64,000 bases of DNA. It comes from Microbacterium sp. LWH3-1.2 (GTDB taxonomy: Bacteria > Actinomycetota > Actinomycetes > Actinomycetales > Microbacteriaceae). Made by a program: the position numbers and the translations under genes. Numbering within the stretch: position 1 is the stretch's first letter; every line of letters starts with the position of its first letter. Where the stretch lies: positions 3,720,001-3,784,000 of the forward strand of contig NZ_JBEGIK010000001.1 in the NCBI RefSeq assembly GCF_040675855.1, written 5' to 3'. The notes under the pieces are model-generated. The model saw only the letters and a list, made by a program, of their open reading frames with translations, was not told the origin of the DNA and did no database searches. Of the stretch, positions 1-6,571 are shown piece after piece.

Positions 1-800
1 GGCGCCCCGAAGCCGAGGTCGGTGAGCACGTGCCGGCCTTCGCCGCCGAGCACGAACGCGACGAACGCGCCGGCGACGCCGGGGCTCGCGGCGGCGGAGA
101 GCGCCACGATCGGGTAGCGGTTGACGACGTCCTCGGCACCCCCTATCTCGATCGCGTCGACGGCGTCCGTGGTCTTCGCATCCGTCACGTACACGAGTCC
201 CGCGTCCGCCTCGCCGGCCGCCACCTTCGTGAGCACCGCGGTGACGTTCTGCTCGTAGCTGTCGACGCTCGCCGTCACGCCGGCGTTCGACAGCAGCGTC
301 GCCGACGCCGCGCCGCACGGCACCTCGGCGGCGCACAGCACGACGGTCAGGTCGGCGGTGGCGAGGTCGTCGAGACTCTCGACGTCCCCCGGGTTGCCGG
401 CGGGCACCACCAGCACGAGCGTGTTGCCGGCGAACACCTGAGGGTCGGCGGCGAGCCCTTCGTCCACGACCTTCTGCATGTTCTTCTCGTCGGCCGATGC
501 GAACACGTCGACCGGGGCGCCCTCGATGATCTGCGTCGCGAGGGTCGACGAGCCGTCGTAGGTGATCGGCTGCACATCGACGGACGGATGCCGCGCCTCG
601 AACTCCGTCGCCAGCTCATCGAAGGCCGCCTTCAGCGACGCCGCCGCGTAGACCGTGAGGTCGCCGGTGAGCTCGGGCTCTGCCGGCGTCGATGCCGACG
701 TCGCGAGCGGATCCTGGTCGGTGCCGGTCGCGCAGCCGGTGAGCAGCAGCGCCAGGGCGGCCAGCACGACGGAGGCGCGCAGGAGCGCGGAGCGCGCCAT
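1..800 (-). CDS. modA: Molybdate ABC transporter substrate-binding lipoprotein ModA (C-terminus outside window)
   Basis: This periplasmic-type binding protein captures molybdate outside the membrane for a ModBC importer. The reading frame starts at an ATG (798-800) and runs off the left edge after about 266 codons. The N-terminus is a lipoprotein signal: a hydrophobic stretch ending in the lipobox LLTGC with Cys23 as lipid anchor. The mature part has the ModA hallmarks TVYAAASLKAAFDELA, a DVFASAD segment and a GNTLVLVVPAGN segment. It starts one base after the stop of the helix-turn-helix/Mop gene, so the two are probably co-transcribed, and modB and modC would be expected just beyond position 1. 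The molybdenum cofactor genes to its right support molybdate over sulfate or tungstate as ligand, but specificity is inferred. Confidence 0.93.
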   Translation of the reverse strand, partial: MARSALLRASVVLAALALLLTGCATGTDQDPLATSASTPAEPELTGDLTVYAAASLKAAFDELATEFEARHPSVDVQPITYDGSSTLATQIIEGAPVDVFASADEKNMQKVVDEGLAADPQVFAGNTLVLVVPAGNPGDVESLDDLATADLTVVLCAAEVPCGAASATLLSNAGVTASVDSYEQNVTAVLTKVAAGEADAGLVYVTDAKTTDAVDAIEIGGAEDVVNRYPIVALSAAASPGVAGAFVAFVLGGEGRHVLTDLGFGA

Positions 801-801
801 G

Positions 802-1194
802 TCAGCTCTTCGGTGTGTCGACGATGACGTTCGTGGCCTTCACCACGGCGACCGCGAGGGACCCGGGCTGGAGACCCAGCTCGCGCACCGCCTCGCTCGA
901 CATGAGTGAGACCACGCGATGCGGGCCGGACTGGATGTCGACCTGCGCCATCACTCCGTCGGCCTGCACGCGGGTGACCAGCCCGACGAAGCGGTTGCGA
1001 GCGCTCGAGAGCGCGTCGGCGGGATCATTCGGCGATGCCGCCAGTTCGACGGCGTGCGCCGCGAGCGCGTCGCCGGGGATCTCGATCGGCGACGCCCCGG
1101 TCGTGGGCAGCGTCCCGGCGTCGACCCACCGCCTGACGGTGTCGTCGCTCACGCCGAGCAGGCGCGCGGCTTCCGCGATCTTGTAGCTGGCCAT
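802..1194 (-). CDS. Helix-turn-helix / Mop (TOBE-type) molybdate-responsive protein
   Basis: A 130-residue protein with two parts. Residues about 4-45 form a MerR/excisionase-like helix-turn-helix (YKIAEAARLLGVSDDTVRRW). Residues about 63-128 form a Mop domain (ARNRFVGLVTRVQADGVMAQV and following), a fold that binds molybdate or molybdopterin in ModE, Mop and ModC. The likely role is a small molybdate-sensing repressor, a short analogue of ModE, controlling modABC. It is the first gene of the transcript that continues into modA, with one base between them. Two near-identical palindromic boxes lie just upstream at 1207-1252 and are the obvious candidate operators. Domain identity is clear; the repressor role is inference. 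Confidence 0.88.
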   Translation of the reverse strand: MASYKIAEAARLLGVSDDTVRRWVDAGTLPTTGASPIEIPGDALAAHAVELAASPNDPADALSSARNRFVGLVTRVQADGVMAQVDIQSGPHRVVSLMSSEAVRELGLQPGSLAVAVVKATNVIVDTPKS

Positions 1195-1206
1195 AGGCTC
1201 ACGCTA

Positions 1207-1252
1207 TCACCGCATCTGCGGCGTCACTCAAGCGATTTCACCGCAATTGCGG
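1207..1252 (-). promoter_or_regulatory. Two direct copies of a palindromic box upstream of the HTH-Mop/modA transcript
   Basis: The 15-mer TCACCGCATCTGCGG (1207-1221) and its partner TCACCGCAATTGCGG (1238-1252) lie 31 bp apart, about three helical turns. The second contains the perfect 12-bp palindrome CCGCAATTGCGG; the first differs only in the two central bases. Read toward the HTH-Mop gene, a TTGAGT hexamer lies between the boxes and a GATAGC-like -10 follows the proximal box with about 17 bp between them, so the proximal box would sit between -35 and -10. This is the layout of an autoregulatory repressor operator. Promoter assignment is tentative. Confidence 0.7.
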
Positions 1253-1339
1253 GTTGCGGCAGGGAATCACTCCGCCTGCATCGTCGGCTGGCGCCGTGCG
1301 CTCGTCGTTGCGGGTCGGCTCGGCGCGGTGATCGCTCAT
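1238..1339 (-). CDS. Possible 33-residue small ORF in the modA-moeB gap
   Basis: On the minus strand GGGGAG lies six bases before an ATG at 1337-1339, followed by 33 codons (MSDHRAEPTRNDERTAPADD...) and a TGA that overlaps the distal palindromic box. It lies immediately upstream of the HTH-Mop gene on the same strand, with TATCGT as a possible -10 further upstream. I do not recognise the peptide. The ribosome-binding site is the only positive evidence; it may be chance, or a leader peptide for the mod transcript. Confidence 0.25.
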   Translation of the reverse strand: MSDHRAEPTRNDERTAPADDAGGVIPCRNPQLR

Positions 1340-1388
1340 GTGCTGCTCCCCGCGTTTCGGGAACGATAGGCCTCCCGAAGACGGCGAG

Positions 1389-1427
1389 GCATGGGCCTTG
1401 ACGTGGCATGGGCCTTGACAACGTGGC
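1389..1427. repeat. Short tandem duplication upstream of moeB
   Basis: GCATGGGCCTTGACGTGG (1389-1406) is followed directly by CATGGGCCTTGACAACGTGG (1407-1426), a tandem repeat differing by a three-base insertion. Each copy holds a TTGAC core that resembles a -35 element for moeB, but I find no convincing -10 at the right distance. The rest of the 1195-1515 gap holds only the palindromic boxes and the small ORF described separately. Confidence 0.5.
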
Positions 1428-1515
1428 GACGGGAACGGCGGCTCCCCGCCGATGCATCGATCGGAGCTGCCGAACGAGCGGCCCGGGCTCCGACCCGCGC
1501 GGCTAGCCTGAAAGC

Positions 1516-2658
1516 ATGGCATTTCCCCCGCTCGTCGAGCCGGTCGCGGAGCTGACCGACGCCGAACGCACGCGCACCGCCCGTCACCGGGTGCTCGCTG
1601 GCTTCGGTGAGATCGCCCAGCGCCGGCTCGCCGCTGCCCACGTCGCCGTCGTCGGGGCGGGCGGCATCGGTTCTCCCGTCGTGCTGGCGCTCGCCGCCGC
1701 GGGCGTCGGCACCATCACGGTGGTCGACGACGACCTGGTCGAGGCATCCAATCTCCAGCGGCAGGTCATGCACCGTGTGAGCGACGTGGGCGCGGCGAAG
1801 GTCGACTCGGCCGTGCGCATCGCCACCGACCTCTCTCCCACGACCGTGGTGCGGCCGGTGCAGGCACTGCTCACACTCGACAACGCAGTGGAGCTCCTCT
1901 CCGGCGCACACGTCGTGGTCGACGGCACCGACACGTTCGAGACCCGCGAGGCCGTCGCGTCCGCATGCGAGCGGCTCGGCGTGCCATTGGTGTGGGGCGT
2001 CGTGCAGGAGTTCCACGCGCAGGCCACCGTCTTCTGGTCGGCTCCCCCCGCGGGCGCGATGCCCGTGCGGCTCGGGGATCTGTACCCGCCGGACGCGGGA
2101 CGCGAAGCCCCGTCGTGCGCCCAGGTGGGCGTGCTCGGCGCGCTGTGCCTGCAGGTCGGGTCGATTCTCGCGACCGAGACCGTGAAGCTCGTCACCGGGG
2201 TGGGCGAGCCGCTGTTCGGACGCGTGCTGGTGATCGATGCACTCCGCGGACGGACCGACGAGGTGCCGCTGCGGCCGGCAACGGATCGAGCGACGGATGC
2301 GGCGACTCCCGCGTCCGCGGAGGCGCCCACGGCACCGCGGCTTCGAGCGGCGCCCGCGATCCCGCAGCTCTCCCCCGCCGAAGCTCTCGCCGCGCAGCAC
2401 GCCGGGACGACGCTGCTCGACGTGCGCGAGCCCTTCGAGACCGAGCGGGGCGTCATCCCCGGATCGGTGCTCCTGCCGCTCGGCGACGTGCTCGCCGACC
2501 CGTCGGGCGTCGGCGCGACGGCGGTGATCGTCGTGTGCCAGGTGGGCATGCGCGCGCAGCGCGCGGCCGTGGCGCTGCGCGGTGCCGGGGTCGAGGCATC
2601 CGTCCTCGCCGGAGGCATCGACGCGTGGAACCGCGACATCGCGGCGGTCCACGCGTGA
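1516..2658 (+). CDS. moeB: MoeB-like adenylyltransferase fused to a rhodanese domain
   Basis: This ThiF/MoeB-type enzyme adenylates the C-terminal glycine of MoaD so that sulfur can be loaded for molybdopterin synthesis. Residues 45-83 carry the nucleotide-binding GAGGIG loop and DDDLVEASNLQRQ; DGTDTFETR follows at 137-145 and APSCAQVGVLG at 198-208. A proline/alanine-rich linker (about 255-285) leads to a rhodanese domain with Cys341 in the active-site loop (VVCQVGMRAQR), so one polypeptide may activate MoaD and deliver sulfur. The paired CxxC zinc motifs of E. coli MoeB are missing: the cysteines I count are 151, 201, 211 and 341. The stop overlaps the GTG start of moeA. Fusions of this kind also serve other sulfur-carrier proteins, so the partner is inferred from the neighbours. 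Confidence 0.9.
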   Translation: MAFPPLVEPVAELTDAERTRTARHRVLAGFGEIAQRRLAAAHVAVVGAGGIGSPVVLALAAAGVGTITVVDDDLVEASNLQRQVMHRVSDVGAAKVDSAVRIATDLSPTTVVRPVQALLTLDNAVELLSGAHVVVDGTDTFETREAVASACERLGVPLVWGVVQEFHAQATVFWSAPPAGAMPVRLGDLYPPDAGREAPSCAQVGVLGALCLQVGSILATETVKLVTGVGEPLFGRVLVIDALRGRTDEVPLRPATDRATDAATPASAEAPTAPRLRAAPAIPQLSPAEALAAQHAGTTLLDVREPFETERGVIPGSVLLPLGDVLADPSGVGATAVIVVCQVGMRAQRAAVALRGAGVEASVLAGGIDAWNRDIAAVHA

Positions 2659-3899
2659 ACGGGCTGCGCACCGTCGAGGATCACCTCGCCGACGTGCTCG
2701 CCGCCGCCGTGCCCCTACCCGGCGAGCGCGTCCCGCTCAGCGACGCGCACGGCCGCACTCTCAACGAACCCGTGCGCGCAGCCGAGGACATCCCGGTCTT
2801 CGACAACTCCGCGATGGACGGCTTCGCCGTGCGCTTCGCGGATGTCACGGATGCGGCCGCCGACGCCCCGGTGACCCTCCGGGTCGTTTCCGATCTGCCC
2901 GCCGGCACCGCCGACGACCCGGCCCTCGCGCCCGGTGAGGCCGCCCGCATCATGACGGGGTCGCCGGTCCCGTCCGACGCGGACGCCATCGTGCCGTTCG
3001 AGGACACGGCCGGCGGACTCGCGGACTCGCTCGGATCGATCTCGGTCCTGCGCGCGCCGCGCGCCGCAGGTGCGCACATCCGCCGCGCCGGCGAGGACGC
3101 GCATGCCGGCGCAGAGGTGCTTCCCGCAGGCGTCGTGCTCGGTGCCCTGCAGGTTGCGGCGGTGGCGGCATCCGGAGTCGCCGAGGTCGTGGTCTCGCGG
3201 CGGCCACGGGTGGCCGTCATCTCGACCGGCAGCGAACTGGTCGAGGCCGGGGCGCCGCTGCGCCGCGGCCAGATCCCCGAATCGAACAGTGTGCTGCTCG
3301 CCGCCCTCGCCGCGGACGCCGGCGCCGAGGTCGTGCGCCGCGCGAGCGTTCCAGACGAGCCCGGCGACCTCGACGCGGTGCTGGCGGAGGTCACGGACCC
3401 GCGATCGCCGCAGTGCGCCGACGTCGTCGTCTTCTCCGGCGGGGTCAGCGCGGGCGCGTACGAGGTCGTCAAGACGACCCTCGCGAGCACGATGACGTTC
3501 TCGAAGATCGCGATGCAGCCGGGCAAGCCGCAGGGCTTCGGCCGCCTTCCCTCGGGCGCGCTGCTGTTCGGCCTCCCCGGAAACCCCGTCAGCGCCGCGG
3601 TGTCGTTCGAGGTGTTCGTCCGCTCGGCGCTCCTGCGCATGCAGGGTCGCCGCGTGCTGGATCGCCCCGTCCTCGCCCTGCCCGCGGGCGACGGCTGGCG
3701 CACTCCGCCCGGCCGGCGGCAGTACCTCCCCGTCACCATCGATCGCACCGACCCGCGAGCATGGCGGGTGATCCCCGCGACCTCCGGCGGCTCACACCTC
3801 GCCGGCGGCCTGGGCCGCGCCGAGGCGTACGCGGTGGTGCCGGCGGAGGCCGACGCCGTCTCAGCCGGCGACCTCGTCGATGTCATGCTGATCTCATGA
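2655..3899 (+). CDS. moeA: Molybdopterin molybdenumtransferase MoeA
   Basis: MoeA inserts molybdenum into adenylylated molybdopterin, the last step of basic Moco synthesis in the cytoplasm. I chose the GTG at 2655, inside the moeB stop (GTGA overlap), which gives 414 residues, the usual MoeA length; the open frame upstream of it is only a shadow of moeB. Recognisable blocks are [12 protein letters not shown] near the N-terminus, [39 protein letters not shown], the molybdopterin-binding [14 protein letters not shown] and [16 protein letters not shown]. The C-terminal domain is complete. It is translationally coupled to moeB before it and to moaC behind it (ATGA). Confidence 0.95.
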   Translation: MNGLRTVEDHLADVLAAAVPLPGERVPLSDAHGRTLNEPVRAAEDIPVFDNSAMDGFAVRFADVTDAAADAPVTLRVVSDLPAGTADDPALAPGEAARIMTGSPVPSDADAIVPFEDTAGGLADSLGSISVLRAPRAAGAHIRRAGEDAHAGAEVLPAGVVLGALQVAAVAASGVAEVVVSRRPRVAVISTGSELVEAGAPLRRGQIPESNSVLLAALAADAGAEVVRRASVPDEPGDLDAVLAEVTDPRSPQCADVVVFSGGVSAGAYEVVKTTLASTMTFSKIAMQPGKPQGFGRLPSGALLFGLPGNPVSAAVSFEVFVRSALLRMQGRRVLDRPVLALPAGDGWRTPPGRRQYLPVTIDRTDPRAWRVIPATSGGSHLAGGLGRAEAYAVVPAEADAVSAGDLVDVMLIS

Positions 3900-4387
3900 G
3901 CACCGACCAGCCCACGTTCACGCACCTCGACGAGGCGGGCAATGCCCGCATGGTCGACGTGACCCTCAAGCAGCCGACGGTGCGCTCGGCCACCGCGCGA
4001 GGCTTCGTGCGCTGCGCGACGGACGTCGTCGCAGCGCTCCGCGACGGCTCGGTGCCGAAGGGGGACGTGCTCGCGGTCGCCCGTATCTCGGGCATTCAGG
4101 CCGCCAAGCGGACGCCCGACCTGCTGCCGCTCGCTCACGTCATCGGCGTGCACGGCGCCACGGTGGACTTCGCGATCGACGACGACGGCGTGCGCATCGA
4201 GGCGACCGTGCGCACCGCCGATCGCACCGGCGTCGAGATGGAGGCGCTCACCGCGGTCTCCGTCGCCGCCCTCGCGGTCGTCGACATGGTGAAGGGCCTC
4301 GACAAGGGCACCTCGATCGAGAACGTGCGCATCGTGACGAAGACGGGCGGCAAGAGCGGCGACTGGCACCGCCCGGGCGAGGCATGA
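3896..4387 (+). CDS. moaC: Cyclic pyranopterin monophosphate synthase MoaC
   Basis: MoaC converts the MoaA product 3',8-cyclo-GTP into cyclic pyranopterin monophosphate, the first stable Moco intermediate. The 163-residue product is full length and shows the family blocks [60 protein letters not shown] and a lysine-rich [14 protein letters not shown]. The start is the ATG at 3896, which overlaps the moeA stop as ATGA. The partner enzyme MoaA, needed to make its substrate, is not in this window. Confidence 0.96.
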   Translation: MSTDQPTFTHLDEAGNARMVDVTLKQPTVRSATARGFVRCATDVVAALRDGSVPKGDVLAVARISGIQAAKRTPDLLPLAHVIGVHGATVDFAIDDDGVRIEATVRTADRTGVEMEALTAVSVAALAVVDMVKGLDKGTSIENVRIVTKTGGKSGDWHRPGEA

Positions 4388-5010
4388 CGCCGGCTCCGGG
4401 CGACCTCGGCGCCATCCTGCTGGCCGGCGGCCGCGCCTCCCGCGTCGACGGCGCGGCGAAGCCCTTGTTCGACGTCGGCGGACGCACGCTGTTGACGGCG
4501 GCGGTGTCGGCGGCGGCGGATGCTGCCGCCCGGCCGATCACCGTGGTGGCACCCGTCCTCGACGAGACGCTGCCGGTCGCGTGGGTGCGCGAAGACCCGC
4601 CGTTCACGGGCCCGGCCGCGGCGGTCGTCGCCGCCCTCGCCTCCTGGGCGGAGGAGGAGGACCCGACGTGGACGCTTCTGCTCGCGTGCGACCTCCCCGG
4701 CGTGGGCGCCGCCGTACAGCGGCTCGTCGACGACATCCGGCTCCTGCCCTCCGATACCGACGGCGTCTGCCTGGCCGACGCGTCGAGCCGGCCGCAGTGG
4801 CTGATCGGCGCGTATCGCACGCATGCGCTGCGGGCCGCGGCATCCGCTCTTCCCGATGACGGTCGCGACGCGCCCGTCCGTGCGCTGCTCGACGATCTGG
4901 CGATCGCCGTCGTCACCGCACCCGACGACCTGACCCGCGACGTCGACACGTGGGAGGATCTGGAAGAGGCCCGACGAAGGGCCGAGCACGCACCGGAGGA
5001 GCCGTCATGA
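4384..5010 (+). CDS. mobA: MobA-like molybdenum cofactor nucleotidyltransferase
   Basis: This enzyme attaches a nucleotide (GMP in classic MobA) to Mo-molybdopterin to form the dinucleotide cofactor of formate-dehydrogenase-type enzymes. The 208-residue protein has the NTP-transferase signature [19 protein letters not shown] at residues 11-29, [11 protein letters not shown], and LLACDLPG for metal binding. The loop reads [12 protein letters not shown] rather than the usual GGxSxRMGxDK, a modest divergence. It overlaps moaC by ATGA and the following DUF6457 gene by ATGA. The MoCo oxidoreductase at 6572-9016 is a bis-MGD-type protein, which favours GTP as substrate. Confidence 0.87.
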   Translation: MTPAPGDLGAILLAGGRASRVDGAAKPLFDVGGRTLLTAAVSAAADAAARPITVVAPVLDETLPVAWVREDPPFTGPAAAVVAALASWAEEEDPTWTLLLACDLPGVGAAVQRLVDDIRLLPSDTDGVCLADASSRPQWLIGAYRTHALRAAASALPDDGRDAPVRALLDDLAIAVVTAPDDLTRDVDTWEDLEEARRRAEHAPEEPS

Positions 5011-5276
5011 GCGAGCAGTCCCGCACCCTTCCGCCCGAGGCCCTGGACGCGTGGGCCGACGCGCTGCGCGAGCGGTTCGGCCTCGCGCCCGAAGAGCTTC
5101 CGGTGGCGCTGATCCTCGACCTCGCGCGCGACGTCGCGCTCGGGGTCGCACGCCCGGCCGCGCCGTTCAGCGCGTTCGCGGCCGGCCTCGTCGCCGGGCG
5201 GGCCGGCGGCTCGCCCGAAGACACCGCCGCCGCGGCGGCCATCATCACCGCGATGGCGAAAGAGTGGGACGTCTAG
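5007..5276 (+). CDS. DUF6457 small helical protein of the Moco cluster
   Basis: An 89-residue protein of the DUF6457 type, here between mobA and moaD with overlapping stop and start codons on both sides. It looks entirely helical: an amphipathic start (LDAWADALRERFG), a middle LALILDLARDVA-like helix that reads ALILDLARDVALGVARPAAP, and an alanine-rich end (AAAAAIITAMAKEWDV). No catalytic motif is visible. The family is known to me mainly as a neighbour or C-terminal extension of MobA in actinobacteria, so a helper role for the cofactor nucleotidyltransferase is likely, but its biochemical function is unknown. Confidence 0.8.
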   Translation: MSEQSRTLPPEALDAWADALRERFGLAPEELPVALILDLARDVALGVARPAAPFSAFAAGLVAGRAGGSPEDTAAAAAIITAMAKEWDV

Positions 5277-5509
5277 TGGCCGTCGTCCGCTACTTCGCCG
5301 CCGCCCAGGAGGCCACCGGCCTCGATACCGAGCGCCGGTCCGAAGCCACGCTCGGCGCGCTGCGCGAGGCCGTGTCGGCCGCCTACCCCGGGCTCGGCGG
5401 CATCCTCCCCCGCTGCGCGGTGCTCGTCGGCGGCTCGCGCGTCGCCGACGACACCCCGCTCGGCTCCGAAGACCTCGTCGACGTGCTGCCGCCTTTCGCG
5501 GGCGGCTGA
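5276..5509 (+). CDS. moaD: Molybdopterin synthase sulfur carrier subunit MoaD
   Basis: MoaD is the small ubiquitin-like subunit of molybdopterin synthase. After activation by the MoeB enzyme its C-terminal glycine carries the thiocarboxylate sulfur. The 77-residue product begins VAVVRYFAAAQEATG, contains LVDVLPPFAGG at its end and terminates in the required Gly-Gly. The GTG start at 5276 shares its G with the TAG stop of the DUF6457 gene. The large subunit moaE is on the opposite strand, converging from the right. Confidence 0.93.
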   Translation: MAVVRYFAAAQEATGLDTERRSEATLGALREAVSAAYPGLGGILPRCAVLVGGSRVADDTPLGSEDLVDVLPPFAGG

Positions 5510-5526
5510 TCCCCCGGACCGCGCAC

Positions 5527-5541
5527 AGGATCGGAGATCCT
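5527..5541. terminator. Weak hairpin between convergent moaD and moaE
   Basis: AGGATC-GGA-GATCCT forms a six-base-pair stem in the 114-bp gap between the ends of moaD and moaE. No T-tract follows, so terminator function is uncertain; it is the only clear stem I see in the gap. Confidence 0.3.
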
Positions 5542-5623
5542 CGGCCACACATCGGGAACGGATGCCGCGACCCGGCGTGCCGCGACAGACCCCCGGTTGT
5601 GCGCCTCGAGTGCCTGCGGTGGC

Positions 5624-6064
5624 TCAGCCGCCGAGCCCGAGCCAGGTGGCGGTGCCGTCGGATTCGACTTGACGCTTCCACACGGGCAGGTCGGTCTTGA
5701 TCGTCTCGATGAGGGTGCGGCAGACCTCGAAGGCCTCCGCCCGGTGCGCGGAGGCGACCGCGATCACGACGGCCGCGTCACCGACGTGCAGCGTGCCGAC
5801 GCGGTGCGAGACCGCGACCAGGGCGCGCGTCGACCCGATGGCGGCCGCCGCGAGCCGCGCGAGGGTCGCCTCGGCGTCGGGGTGGGCGGAGTACTCGAGG
5901 GCGACGACCGCGGTCGCGGCATCCGGATCATGATCGCGCACGCGCCCCACGAACGTGGTGACCGCGCCCATGCGGGAGTCGTCCACGGCACGAAGATGCG
6001 CGTCGAGATCGAGCGGTTCCGCGCTGATCGCCGCGACCCGCACAGCGTCGGTCGAGACGGCCAT
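5624..6064 (-). CDS. moaE: Molybdopterin synthase catalytic subunit MoaE
   Basis: MoaE transfers sulfur from MoaD thiocarboxylate to cyclic pyranopterin monophosphate. The 146-residue protein shows GAVTTFVGRVRDHD near residue 33, the VAVSHRVGTLHVGDAAVVIAV strand region, and the catalytic-lysine segment KTDLPVWKRQ near the C-terminus. It starts on the last base of the mog stop codon, so it is coupled to mog. Having moaE apart from moaD, on the opposite strand, means the two synthase subunits come from separate transcripts here. Confidence 0.95.
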   Translation of the reverse strand: MAVSTDAVRVAAISAEPLDLDAHLRAVDDSRMGAVTTFVGRVRDHDPDAATAVVALEYSAHPDAEATLARLAAAAIGSTRALVAVSHRVGTLHVGDAAVVIAVASAHRAEAFEVCRTLIETIKTDLPVWKRQVESDGTATWLGLGG

Positions 6065-6543
6065 CAGTGGTCGCTCCCGCCGAGCTGGTCGAGCAGGTGG
6101 CGGGCGACCGACACCACCACCGGCATGCCGGACGCCACGCCACCGGGCGATCCCGGAAGATTCACGACGAGCACCCCGTGCGGGTCGACGACGCCGGCGA
6201 CGCCACGCGTGAGCATGCCCGCCGGCTTCTCGGCGGCACCGCGGCGGCGGAGCTCTTCGGAGATGCCGGGAATCTGGCGCGTCACGACACGCACCGTGCC
6301 TTCTGGGGTCTGATCGCGCGGCGAGACGCCCGTCCCGCCGGTCGTGACGATGAGCTTCACCCCCGCGACGACCTCGGCGGTGAGGGCGCGCTCCACGCTG
6401 TCGGCGCCGTCGGGGACGACGACCGCGTCCGCGCAGTCGAAGCCGGCCTCCCGGAGCGCGGCGACGGCGATGGGTCCGCTCTGGTCCGTCCGCGAACCTC
6501 CGGCCGAGCGGTCTGACACGGTGACGACGGCGGCTCGGGTCAT
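6064..6543 (-). CDS. mog: Molybdopterin adenylyltransferase, Mog/MoaB family
   Basis: This cytoplasmic enzyme adenylates molybdopterin before molybdenum insertion by MoeA. The 159-residue protein carries the MPT-binding motif VTTGGTGVSPRDQTPE and VNLPGSPGGV, as expected for the single-domain MogA/MoaB family. It opens a two-gene unit with moaE, and its ATG lies 28 bp from the end of the molybdopterin oxidoreductase gene upstream, so read-through from that gene is possible. Confidence 0.92.
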   Translation of the reverse strand: MTRAAVVTVSDRSAGGSRTDQSGPIAVAALREAGFDCADAVVVPDGADSVERALTAEVVAGVKLIVTTGGTGVSPRDQTPEGTVRVVTRQIPGISEELRRRGAAEKPAGMLTRGVAGVVDPHGVLVVNLPGSPGGVASGMPVVVSVARHLLDQLGGSDH

Positions 6544-6571
6544 GCGTCCAGCCTAGGCGCGCACGCCCCCC

